Notes under the pieces: generated by a model
The model's input: only the letters and a program-made list of their open reading frames with translations
Told to the model about the DNA's origin: nothing
Databases searched by the model: none
Translations under genes and position numbers: made by a program
Source: Tubiluchus corallicola
Taxonomy: Eukaryota; Priapulida; Priapulimorpha; Priapulimorphida; Tubiluchidae
DNA: 64,000 nucleotides
Direction: 5' to 3'
Assembly (NCBI GenBank): GCA_030141605.1
Contig: JAQGDQ010002366.1
Span: 681,160 to 745,159 of the forward strand
Shown here: in pieces, positions 1-10,055 of the stretch
Layout: the number at the start of each line of letters is the position of its first letter
Numbering within the stretch: position 1 is the first letter of the stretch

Positions 1-2122
1 TGTTCAGCAAAAGTTACTGTATGGATTAAACTTGACTAAAGTTCAATGGCAGCAGCTAAAGTAGTTATATAATGTATATATTATTATAATTATATATATA
101 TTAATATAATGTAACATAAAAGTTCTAAAGATTTCCAAACACTTCACAATAAAATGTAGATACCAACTGACACATTTTAATAAGCTTGTAATTATTACAA
201 AAGGGAAAGTAGTTTAGAAACAGTTTTTATCAATTGAATCACTAAGCTTTAAATGACTATGATTAAATGTGGTTAAGTTATATAATTCTGTACTAACTTC
301 ATAATAAAAACTGAAACATGATAAAATCATTGCAGTCTGCTAAGTTTAAAATAACTATGTAGAAATACCAGTACTGATCCTATAAAGTTATAATCTGCAT
401 TGTAATACAAATAAACTCTAACAAAAATTCCTTAAATACCTAGTGACAGTCTCACGTGTCCCTAAATCTTTTCATTATAAACGTATATCAAGGCCAGTTT
501 TGTTCTGTTCAATCGATTTTCGATCATAAGCTGTATTTAGACTAAGGTGCAGTAAAAGCCGTGCATTAGGTAAAGGTATACTTAATAAATTCTATGTATT
601 ATAAAGGTATCATCTGTTAATCAATTTTTTTTACTAATGATCTCTTCGAAGTGTTTCATTTGTCTTCACACACCATAATTAATCCTTGCCAGATGGAGAA
701 ATTTGACAATAATGCTTGTTTATGACTGCAAGATTTGAAAACCATTGGTTGGGTCTTCATTTTCAAAAAGTCAGTACTCAAGTTATTGGTCCAAGAAAAA
801 TCTTAACAAAAATCAAATATTAGTTATATACGTGTATGTGGTTACATGCAACAAGGTGATTAGGTTTTTTTCTGATCTGAACAACACAGGCACATGCTGC
901 CTATCAAGTATCATCCAATCACTTATGTCACTATTCAGTTCATTAAAATTTGGGTTCTCCACAAATGACAATGTGATTGTCAACATTATTGAGTGCCATT
1001 TAAAAACTGTAGAACCACACAGAATGAGTTGTTTATTGTAACAAGTTCTACAGTTTCAACATAAGAAAAAACTTCTAGCACGTAATGAGGTACATGTATA
1101 GTACAGGAACACTTAACTTGTATATATATATATATATATTCTTCTACTCATCACAGATGACATGGTAGTTACAGATATCAGAGAAACTATGCTTGGCAAT
1201 ATGGCAGTGTGAATAGGCAAATTATAGTATGCCGAAAAATGTGGAGCTATGCTAAAAACAAAAGACCACAAAAATGTAACAGATGTAGTAGAACATTGAA
1301 TTTGGAAACTGTACTAAGCAGACTGAAATGTACATACCTAGGTTATGTTAAGTAAATATATATATATAACCTATTCATCTGGCAGTTGATGTGATAGTCA
1401 TTATAAATGCACACACTGCAATTTATCAAGTTAACTTTACTTCCATGATCCTAGAAAAAACCACTTTCTGGGAATTAATTTAGGTAATATTCAGCAATTT
1501 GGCATTACAGATATCACCAGTACAGGGCACACTGAACAGAACATACAGAAAAAAGCATTATCGTACATGACAAGTTTTGACAATAAATAGATAAAATAAT
1601 TTTACACACGATATTCTGGCTTGAGTACAGGATTACCTACCTTCCTTGAAATGAATTAGAACAAATAGACAGACCCAAAAAAGAATTGACATGTTTCCTA
1701 ACCATTCATTACAAGAGGTAATTGTATCCATCACTGCTTAAGAAATAATTCCTTGCATTGGGTGCAGTTATGTAAGTGCATTACGTGTACTTGTGTTGGC
1801 TCTGAGCCAAAACTAACAACACAGGTAACTAAAATTGACAAATGAAATTACTGCTGATATCCTGCATTTATTCCAAGCTCTCAGCTAATGATATCAAGTT
1901 CTGTTTCATTCAAAGACTTTACTGGTCAAAGAACTTACTGAAAAACAGAGATCATAGAATACAGCTACTGATACTGATTAACCGAACTGATTAGCTTACA
2001 GGATACATTCTTCGTGTTCCATCTTCACATAGCTGTAGCAATGAAAACAGGAAAAAAATTTTGTTGCAACTGGGCCTTATGGCCTTTAATTTGCACTACA
2101 TTCACGACGGTAACATTTTTGA
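1..2122. other. Gene-free 3' flank of SHPRH
   Basis: No convincing coding sequence on either strand. The longest open frame (745-1041, +) begins at a non-ATG codon and resembles nothing I know. The stretch is AT-rich with short (TA)n runs near 1120-1138 and 1353-1368. Part of it is probably the 3' UTR of the minus-strand SHPRH gene. Confidence 0.6.
1867..1872 (-). terminator. Candidate poly(A) signal of SHPRH
   Basis: Plus-strand TTTATT reads AATAAA on the minus strand, about 250 bp past the SHPRH stop codon. It is the nearest canonical hexamer I noticed. The hexamer is common in such AT-rich DNA, so this is only a candidate. Confidence 0.3.
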
Positions 2123-5100
2123 CTATACTTGGTCTTCAAACAGCTCATTTAAATCTCCTATAGTCAGGGTGTTATAATCAGTATCAATGCTGATTGGAAC
2201 TGTGGACGTAGAAGATACTGCATGCATCATATTATGCATCTTCTCTTCAATCGTGTTTCTAACCAAAAACTTATGAACATAAGTTTTCTGAGTTTGGCCA
2301 ATTCTGTGAACTCTGCCAATGGCCTGCACTTCATTAGCTGGATTAAGAACAGGCTCAGTAATTAAAACATGAGCAGCTTCTATTAAATTTAAGCCTTTTG
2401 CACCTGAATGAATGGGCAGTAGCAGTGCCTTCACGCTCGGATCCTGTTTGAAAGCAGTGAGATTTTCTTCATATTTGTTATGAGCATGTAGCAATCGATA
2501 GCTGATCTTATTCTCATCTAAAGCATCTGCGATAATATTCAACACATCAGCCCAGGTGGAAAAAATAAGTGATTTAGCAGTGACATCTTCTCGTTGGATG
2601 TTTAATAAGCATCTCACTATGGCTTCTACTTTAGTAGAATGACTGCCTTGTATTGGACTACTATCTTTGTCGAACCGACTTGTACTTACATAAGATATAT
2701 CTGTCAGCTGTGTTATATTACGACAGACTGCACATTTGGTCGTACGGTGGCGCCCACCAAAACTGTACCGCTCGGCCATTATTTTAATGCAGTCAAGACA
2801 AAAGCAGTGGCCACACACCAAAACACTCCATTCAACACCCAAAGCTCTGTAACAGGTAGGGCATGTGTCTGGATTGAAACTGCCATTTTTGCCATAATCG
2901 GCTTTTTCTAGATTCTTCAAGTAATTCAGGTGACCAAGTTTGAGTTGCAATTCTTTCTCAGCCAAAATTTGATCAGATTTGAGTTGTAATTTATGCTGTT
3001 CAAGCTCAGTAGGCTCTAGAACATTCAAAGGCTGCTGAAAATCATCCTCATCACATGTTAACTTTTGCAGCCTGTTCATCTTTGGTACCTCTTCATTAGC
3101 AAGTCGAAGCCTCAAACGTGTAGTAGCCATATTTATTTCATCTATCATACTGATATGGTCTCTGCATGCAGTCCAAAGTGCTCGCAGACTTTTAAATTGC
3201 TTTTTCATCATTTCCAAAACCTTAAAGTGCTTTTCTGCAGCTAGTATTAACTCTTTCGGGGCTTTCTCTAATTTCACAAAATGCAGCATTATCTTTAAAG
3301 CAGTTTCTACTTCACTATCTGCCCAAGAGCCACTGCCTCTGATTTTGCTGTCAGATAACTGTTCTTCATTCTGCTCTTGCCGTTTCACAAAGAGAAACAG
3401 CCATGCTTCATACTTTACAAAAAAATCGTCACATTTGCATAAACAACATTTTTGTGAACTTGCACCTAATGGTCGCAAATGGCATTCTACTGATTCATTA
3501 ACTACTTTCTTCGTAGGATGTATATCTACAAGCTTCAAAGCTCCAAGGAGATCTTTTCTAGCTGACTCTAATTTATCAACATGACTAGCAATTACATACT
3601 GTAACTTGGTTATGCTATTTATGTCATATCTATGTAATATGCCTTGTTGCACCTTTTGTTTGGAATCTAAATCTTCCCATAGTTTTACAATGAGATCGCG
3701 TTCACGTCCACATTCTACTATCAACTCTGCTGCATCAGTCCACCAAGGATAATTCTTCATGTCACAAGATCCTGCCAAGTCATCAACATTGTTTTGTGCT
3801 AGTTGTACTTCTTTCCGTGCCTTCTCAGCATTGGTAACACACTCGTTTAGATGTTTGTCCCGTATTTCCATTGCCTGAGCATGCAACTGGTGATCTCTAA
3901 GAGTAGGTGGTATGCCTTCCTTGTGATAAGTAAGGATTTCGTGGAGATTATGGAGCGTATGCAGTTGCTGAAACGAATCTGTTTTCAGCTGCTCACTGTG
4001 TCCTTCTACAGACCTCAGCACCTCCCTGTATAATTCAGCAGCTTTCACATAATCACCATTTATGATACTTACACCTGCCAAGCCATTGAGAGATGCAATG
4101 AGTTGCCTATGGGCATTCTCAGCTTCCAGTTGAGATTTTTTAATTAGGTTTTCTAAAAGCTCTTCCATGGTCATTGTATTTCGTTGGACATGAATGAATT
4201 GTCCTCGAACAGCTTGAGGATGACAGCAAGCCTGTCGCAGTCGCAGTAATGGATGCAACAAACGGTGCATAGTTTGTCTGTCTAGGTTAGCAAGCCGCAC
4301 TTTGCTGTCATGCCATTTTGAAAGGTTTTTGTGTGCTTCCTTGCTGCACTCATTATACTGCCTGCGGTAGAAGTGTTCCTCAACTGGAGAAAAGGTCAAC
4401 CAATGCAGTTTTTCTGTTTGCAGTGGAATTTGAATTTGGTCCTCAACATCCTTCTTAGCCGTTCTCCACATAACTTTGGAAATTGCATCATACATTGGTT
4501 TTGTAACACCAGCATAGTATGGCTGAAGTAGTAGTTCTTTCCACCACACTTTTTCCCAGTAAGGATCATAGCCAAGGAACATAAATAATCCCTGTAGATC
4601 ATTAATGCTATGCTGTATGGGAGTGCCTGTCACACACCACCGATTTATAGCACTAAGTTTCAGAGCCATTTTTGACATTTGTGAGTTTGCTGATTCAACC
4701 ATTTGAGCCTCATCCAGACAAACCCTCCACCACTGCACAGCAGTCAAAGGGCTTGGGATAGCCATAAACCTTTTAGGATGCCGCAGACATCGCCCACCTT
4801 CCCCTTTTCCATGTGGTAAATCAACATTGTTGATTTCACGGCTGAATATTTCATAAGTTGTAAGGACTATATCGTAACTCCCCAATGTGCTAGGTTGAAT
4901 AAACCCATGCTTACGAACACCTTTATAAACTAACAATTTTAAAGTATCATTTCTGACATGCTTTTCTATTTCCTCAACCCACTGGTGGCATATAGACTTC
5001 GGAGAGACAATGAGAGTTGTTTTTGATTTTACGGGCATTTGATAAATGAGACAATGCGGACACAAGTAATGCTTTTCCAAGCCATAATAATTAACACACT

Positions 5101-6634
5101 TGCTATGCTGCCAGCGGTAACATTGCTGGCACTGAACTTGCCTCATCTGATCATCCCAGTGTGGTACCCCACATGTGCACTCCAAAAATCCCACTTCCCT
5201 ATCTGAATAACACTGAAGCACATCACTTACAAAACTGTCTTCAGCAGCTTTGGTTACTTCACTCACAAGGAAGTCTATAGTATGACAGGCAGCATCTGTT
5301 TCACTTGTATTAATAATCGAACCTAGTCTTTTATCGATGCTTTTACTAATAAGCTTCTTGTATCTATTGGTGGTATCAGTATCGATATCACTTCTAGGAT
5401 GTAAAAGAATACATGCTAGAACTTCCACTGTTTTTCCAAGTCCCATTTCATCTGCTAAGATTCCTCCATATGGCTCGGGCAACTCTAGTGGCTTCACCAA
5501 AGTGAACCCACCCGTAAATGTATTATAATACAATATCTTATTATTAAAATTCACCTCGCGATACAACATGTGCAGGTCACGGTCACTTTTTTTACAAAAA
5601 ATTTTCTTCGACTCAAACCCTTCTCTATTCAACATCCATATCACAGCATCTTGTTGATAAGGGCGTAACACGGGTATCAACGCAGTGCTTTGTATGTTAA
5701 TAGCAACACTTTCAGCATTCATTCTGTGTTGTTCTTTAATCGCTATAAATAATCCACCCAGATCTGCTTTTTTTGAACTTTGTTTATAATCTGGGCAGTC
5801 AAATCCCAGCAAATGGTTAAACAGTTTTCTATTGGCTGCACGAGTCTGATAAGTACCTTTGACTTCACTTGGATAATTCAGTTGATACAATTGGGCTTGA
5901 GTAATATATATGTCAACACGTATGGTACCAGATGTGATGTAACCAGAGTAATAATTAGACAGCACTAATTGAAACAATTTCTCTTTCTTGAGTGGCCGAA
6001 GTAAGTCAGGTTGCAGTGTAGTAGTAATCTCCACTTGTACCAACAGCTCACCAGAGTTCATTTTATTTTCTAGATAAGCAACACATAGTTTCGAATCATT
6101 TTCATTGACGTATAAGTAAAGCTCTTCTGTATTACATAATTCAATATTACCTAACAAATTTAGACTGAGTTCGCCTATTTTGAAAAGCATTTTACTCTCA
6201 TCAGGCTCAAGATTAATCTTTAATAAAAAATGACAATCCATTAGCATAGATGAAAGTTTCAGTTTATCATGTAATGAGTTGAGCTCTTTCTTCTCGTGTA
6301 TATGGATTTCCTTGCCTGCAGTACCCACATTCTGCTGTAGCAAACAACTAGCAGGCAGTAACCTCAAGGTTGACGAACCATCACTGAAAAGATTATCAGC
6401 ATCTTCATCATCACCGTAATTTGTAAAATACATTGACTGCAGCTTGTAATTGTACTTGTTTCCAGCGACAGTTGAACAGTGCACATCAGATGGCTGTTTC
6501 TCAGAAGCACATTCCAAAGCATCAACAATCCTGGAGCTTGGTGGAGCAGCAAATGTATCTGTCATGTTCCACGATAATTGCTGACGTTTTGCAGGCATTG
6601 CCTTAGTAGGGGTGCACTGCTTTCTTTTTGACAT
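2123..6634 (-). CDS. SHPRH: SHPRH: SNF2 helicase-like ATPase / PHD / RING E3 ubiquitin ligase
   Basis: Encodes 1503 aa from an ATG at 6632-6634 to a TAG at 2123-2125 with no intron. The SHPRH/Rad5 family is nuclear; it polyubiquitinates PCNA at stalled forks and supports template-switch damage tolerance. Visible in order: an N-terminal region with no motif I recognise (1-370); SNF2 Walker A DEMGLGKT near residue 398; a C4HC3 PHD finger at about 484-529; the SHPRH-type DEAQ Walker B near 640; a long helical insert; a RING (CPTC ... CGHCFCLDC ... CAVC) at about 1256-1303; and a helicase C lobe at about 1330-1465 with QAIGRVHRIGQT. This split-ATPase, PHD-then-RING order is diagnostic. Human SHPRH has about 1683 aa and a linker-histone H15 domain between Walker A and PHD. 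Here only about 85 residues separate them and I see no H15. The absence of introns is unusual beside heavily spliced neighbours and suggests wholesale intron loss or a retained retrocopy, but the frame is intact and looks functional. Confidence 0.97.
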   Translation of the reverse strand: MSKRKQCTPTKAMPAKRQQLSWNMTDTFAAPPSSRIVDALECASEKQPSDVHCSTVAGNKYNYKLQSMYFTNYGDDEDADNLFSDGSSTLRLLPASCLLQQNVGTAGKEIHIHEKKELNSLHDKLKLSSMLMDCHFLLKINLEPDESKMLFKIGELSLNLLGNIELCNTEELYLYVNENDSKLCVAYLENKMNSGELLVQVEITTTLQPDLLRPLKKEKLFQLVLSNYYSGYITSGTIRVDIYITQAQLYQLNYPSEVKGTYQTRAANRKLFNHLLGFDCPDYKQSSKKADLGGLFIAIKEQHRMNAESVAINIQSTALIPVLRPYQQDAVIWMLNREGFESKKIFCKKSDRDLHMLYREVNFNNKILYYNTFTGGFTLVKPLELPEPYGGILADEMGLGKTVEVLACILLHPRSDIDTDTTNRYKKLISKSIDKRLGSIINTSETDAACHTIDFLVSEVTKAAEDSFVSDVLQCYSDREVGFLECTCGVPHWDDQMRQVQCQQCYRWQHSKCVNYYGLEKHYLCPHCLIYQMPVKSKTTLIVSPKSICHQWVEEIEKHVRNDTLKLLVYKGVRKHGFIQPSTLGSYDIVLTTYEIFSREINNVDLPHGKGEGGRCLRHPKRFMAIPSPLTAVQWWRVCLDEAQMVESANSQMSKMALKLSAINRWCVTGTPIQHSINDLQGLFMFLGYDPYWEKVWWKELLLQPYYAGVTKPMYDAISKVMWRTAKKDVEDQIQIPLQTEKLHWLTFSPVEEHFYRRQYNECSKEAHKNLSKWHDSKVRLANLDRQTMHRLLHPLLRLRQACCHPQAVRGQFIHVQRNTMTMEELLENLIKKSQLEAENAHRQLIASLNGLAGVSIINGDYVKAAELYREVLRSVEGHSEQLKTDSFQQLHTLHNLHEILTYHKEGIPPTLRDHQLHAQAMEIRDKHLNECVTNAEKARKEVQLAQNNVDDLAGSCDMKNYPWWTDAAELIVECGRERDLIVKLWEDLDSKQKVQQGILHRYDINSITKLQYVIASHVDKLESARKDLLGALKLVDIHPTKKVVNESVECHLRPLGASSQKCCLCKCDDFFVKYEAWLFLFVKRQEQNEEQLSDSKIRGSGSWADSEVETALKIMLHFVKLEKAPKELILAAEKHFKVLEMMKKQFKSLRALWTACRDHISMIDEINMATTRLRLRLANEEVPKMNRLQKLTCDEDDFQQPLNVLEPTELEQHKLQLKSDQILAEKELQLKLGHLNYLKNLEKADYGKNGSFNPDTCPTCYRALGVEWSVLVCGHCFCLDCIKIMAERYSFGGRHRTTKCAVCRNITQLTDISYVSTSRFDKDSSPIQGSHSTKVEAIVRCLLNIQREDVTAKSLIFSTWADVLNIIADALDENKISYRLLHAHNKYEENLTAFKQDPSVKALLLPIHSGAKGLNLIEAAHVLITEPVLNPANEVQAIGRVHRIGQTQKTYVHKFLVRNTIEEKMHNMMHAVSSTSTVPISIDTDYNTLTIGDLNELFEDQV

Positions 6635-6950
6635 ATTGACTCTTCTTTTAGAAAGTCAGCACCACTCGGAAATATGCCTGCAAGAAAAATTGTATGAGAT
6701 GCCGCTAAGGAATGCCCTACCAGAAATTTTCTAAAACTGATTATTAGCTAGGTGTCATTTAAATTATGCTTGTGGAGTTAAACCTATCGACTCAAGACTC
6801 CCAACTCCAGGAGTTCTTTTAATTTCTTCTCTGACTCGTGACTTTATAACCAAACAGACAAGATCGTCATCATCTTCACTATCATTACCGATACATACAT
6901 TTCTAATTATAAATGATGCAAGTTTTGCAAGGTAACGTTTTGCATACTTA
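6635..6950. other. SHPRH 5' flank
   Basis: Short upstream region of SHPRH with no clear TATA box. A minus-strand open frame (6764-6970) has an acidic run (DSEDDDD) but starts inside repeat DNA. Its segment 6866-6945 recurs at 9961-10055, so I treat it as part of a dispersed repeat rather than a gene. Confidence 0.4.
6866..6945. repeat. Dispersed repeat, copy 1
   Basis: Shares with 9961-10055 a stretch ending in ATGATGCAAGTTTTGCA, preceded in both by a similar acidic-codon-like run (TCATCATCTTC...). Copy 1 abuts the left end of the 550-bp foldback. Read on the minus strand both copies give an acidic tail (SDD/SEDDDD), which may be the 3' end of a transposon ORF, but this is inference. Confidence 0.45.
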
Positions 6951-7500
6951 CCGTAAATACTTATGTACAAGTCGATTTTTTGGAGGCGATTTTAAGGTGA
7001 AATTTTTGGGGTTGACTTATACTTTCGGTATGTTTTTGGGAGATGTCGCTAAAGAGTCGTCTACAACACATATATGTAAACAAATAATCCTTCATTATAC
7101 GCTGGACTGAATGAACACTCATACTGCGATACTTCACATCACTTCACAGAATATTACTCTAATTTATTTTAATGTATATGAGAAAGCGAGAAATTGGCGA
7201 CTGAAATGTTACGACATCCTGGCTGCGATATACCAATGAGTTAAAGGCATTACAAACAATTATGCGCAATGAAAGGCCAGGCTGCATTATCATGGATTTG
7301 AATTGAGGGCCCTCAACATGAATATATATATATATATATATATATACATCCGGTAGGTATAATATACTCGGCCCAGACACTTGCACGTATCTTACACACT
7401 AACACAGTAGGCTATTGATTTATTACTCGGCCATTGTTGACATCATTTACTCTGTAAGATCTTAATATTTTATGGTCGACTTGTACACACATATATACGG
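6951..7500. mobile_element. MITE-like foldback element, about 550 bp
   Basis: Terminal inverted repeats of 25 bp: 6951-6975 (CCGTAAATACTTATGTACAA...) matches the reverse complement of 7476-7500 (CCGTATATATGTGTGTACAA...) at 21 of 25 positions, including an unbroken 12-base inner block (GTACAAGTCGA plus one base). The interior has no transposase; it holds a (TA)n run at 7321-7347. No clear target duplication is visible. It sits just upstream of SHPRH. This looks like a non-autonomous DNA transposon of unknown superfamily. Confidence 0.6.
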
Positions 7501-8700
7501 GGCCTTTACATTAATAATGGTCGGCTTAATTATGTTTAAATTCGTCGCACCTTATTTTCGATAATATGCTCCAAATTACGGTGCTCTTAGTTTTTAGCAT
7601 TTATGTTAAAGGCAGTCCTGAGCGTTTAAATCAACTAATTGTGCCTTTTCATTGTTTAGAGTTTACCAACAATTATAAATATGTTATAAAATTGACGTAT
7701 ACAGAGACAAATAATAAATTCTTTAATTCAATTCAAATTCAATAAAGAAAAAGTTTGTGTTTCGATTTCAATTATGCTGTTAGAGGCCTAATGCTACATT
7801 GTCTTAAAATGCATTTTGTCAAGCTGGAGTTGGTCAGATATTTACTGACTCCTTCAAAACTCCACAACCCTACCTTTTGTCTTTCACCGCCTGTATAGAA
7901 CAAAATTAATATAGATCTACCAATGTCATTATTAGAGGTAAGTAAACTGATGACTCATTTTCGGAGGCATTGACTCAAGTCAAAGGTACACGAGCTGGGC
8001 ACTCTGTCACAATCCAGGTCTCTATCGATTTTCACCGAGCGATCCCATATTCGATATGATGGATCTGAAGACTATTAATTCAGCAGACTGCAAGCCTATA
8101 ATTAATGAGGGATAAGACAGTGTCGTAAAATATTAATCAGTGATATACCAGATGACCATGAAATGTACTTTAACCCGGATAAATAATTAAATTGCTACAT
8201 TTTGTCAGTTTTTGCCAGAAATAACTTTTCCCCAACAAAAAACTACACATAAAACTTTTTTGCCAGAACATTTACTTCCCAGAAAAAAATGTTTCCCAAA
8301 ACCGCCATTTCCAAGAAAATAAAATTCACAGAAAAAGTATTAAATCCTTTTTGAAGCGCAGTTAGATGATGTGAAATGAAAAGTAACTTAACTTTGATTA
8401 ATAGTGATTGTATGATGAAAAAATTTGGTCAACTCAGCAAGGCAAGAAAGTAGATTTATAACGTCATGTTAATCTTTGCATATACGCAACAATGAGTAAA
8501 CACATCATGTGGTTGGCTACCAAACTGATTAGTTGGGTGACTGCTTAGGACTCTCACTTTTGGCAGTTCCTTTCACTGCTATGCTGAATTACTTCGCTGA
8601 TTTAGGGAGAATGTACATGTACAAAAACATCAACACTAAAAATACGGCACATTCTGACAGTCTGCTGCACTTTCAATGATTCTGATAGTTATTAATAACA
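7501..8700. other. Non-coding interval
   Basis: No supported gene. It contains a run of loosely repeated CCAGAA/CCCAGAAAAA phrases at about 8215-8340 and otherwise ordinary AT-rich DNA. Confidence 0.5.
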
Positions 8701-8724
8701 GAGCCGTAAGGGATAGAGCAGGAG

Positions 8725-8830
8725 AGAGAAAAAGACTGGAGACAGATAGGGAGGGAGAGGAGAAAGGCAGAGAGGAAAAGATGAGGGGAGAAGGGAGAGA
8801 AGGAGAGGCAAACACAAAAAATCGAAAGCT
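8725..8830 (+). repeat. Purine-rich low-complexity tract
   Basis: A strand-biased run of A and G (GGGAGAGGAGAAAGG and variants). It yields a spurious Arg/Glu/Gly-rich open frame (8676-8876). I regard this as a simple-sequence tract, not a gene. Confidence 0.7.
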
Positions 8831-8870
8831 TTATCTCACAAAAATTTTTCTAAAGATGTGTCAATGCAGG

Positions 8871-9917
8871 TGTTAGGAGCCGAGTAGACCACTGAGCCAA
8901 GTAGGACACTAGAGACAGGTCGCGAATTGAGTCGTTAAGTGTACTGACACCATTCGTTGTGCTTGTTTATGTAATAATAATAATTAAAAACGTTAGTACA
9001 CGTTGAATAATTTATTATACATCTAATAAAATAAAAGAATTTTATTCTGAGCTGGTAGAACGGACAATATTAAATTTGGTTTCGATATTAATGTTGTTGA
9101 AGTGAAAAAAACCACTTTTTTGCGAATTCAACATTTGTTTAAGGTATATCATTTTTGATTTTGTCTCACTTCACAAACAGGTGATCCGTTTCCCTACCTC
9201 TTGGGCAAATAATTGTTTTCTTATAAGTAAACGTTCTAGGGATCTATGTGTCCTACATGGGCTAGCGAGCCATGTAGGACAGTGCCCTACATGTTACAAT
9301 ACTACTGATAATATTAAAACTAATTATCCTTGCTTTTCTTAAATGTTAAAAATTACTTTTTGGTGTTGTGAAGGCTTAGCAGCATCTGTCTCATTTTTAA
9401 ATTTGCAATTATTTCTGTAATAACTGTGTGCAAAGTTTCTCTCTTTAAAGCATTAGATACTAGGTTTAATGTTATGATGATATTAATGGAGCTAATCATA
9501 ATGACGAAATTAATGTTTGACATTTTCCTGTAGTATTTTTTCAATTCTTCTCTATTATAACCATACTGCTGAACAATGCTAGAGTGCTAAAAGAGCTGCT
9601 TTGTTACCAAACAAACTCTCGTTCAGTGAACGAGTTACAAAAGTCATCGCAAAACAATACCTTCGTACTGCATGCTGAGTTAAACACCTGGTCAAGCAAG
9701 TTTTCATGACGCCAAACTGACGACAACTCAACCAACAAGCACAGTTTTTAATAAAATGAAGAAACTCACAGAATTTTCAAAAATTTGACAAAATTACCGA
9801 TTCTCGACAAAAATCGCTAGTGTCCTACTTGGGCTGCCAATGTAGGACACTACTTTTAGCGCATTGGTTTTACCAGAAGTGGTCTACTTGGCTCAGTGGT
9901 CTACTCGGTTTCCTACA
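8871..9917. mobile_element. 1047-bp TIR element with 5-bp target duplication
   Basis: The ends are near-mirror: 8871 onward (TGTTAGGAGCCGAGTAGACC...) against the reverse complement of the right end at 9917 (TGTAGGAAACCGAGTAGACC...). Both continue through an identical ACTGAGCCAAGTAG, giving inverted repeats of about 35-40 bp. The element is flanked by GCAGG at 8866-8870 and 9918-9922, a perfect 5-bp direct repeat consistent with a target site duplication. The interior repeats the phrase GTCCTAC or its complement several times: near 8903, within 9249-9282 as a hairpin (TGTCCTACATGG ... CCATGTAGGACA), and at 9823-9851. The only interior open frame (9353-9544, -) is short and unlike a transposase. 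This is a non-autonomous DNA transposon. The superfamily is not assigned. Confidence 0.8.
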
Positions 9918-9960
9918 GCAGGTTTATTAAAGTAGACCAAGTAATTATTCGAAATTCTTA

Positions 9961-10055
9961 TTGATATCACCATCTTCTTCTTCATCATTATCATCACTGA
10001 TAAATATAAATATGCTTATGTTTCTATTACAAATGATGCAAGTTTTGCATACTAA
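9961..10055. repeat. Dispersed repeat, copy 2
   Basis: Second copy of the segment at 6866-6945, sharing ATGATGCAAGTTTTGCATAC. Unlike copy 1 it is not followed by the foldback left end, so the foldback may have inserted beside copy 1. Confidence 0.45.

Noticed and set aside
8676-8876. Arg/Glu-rich 66-codon plus-strand frame
   Set aside because: Product of a purine-only low-complexity tract.
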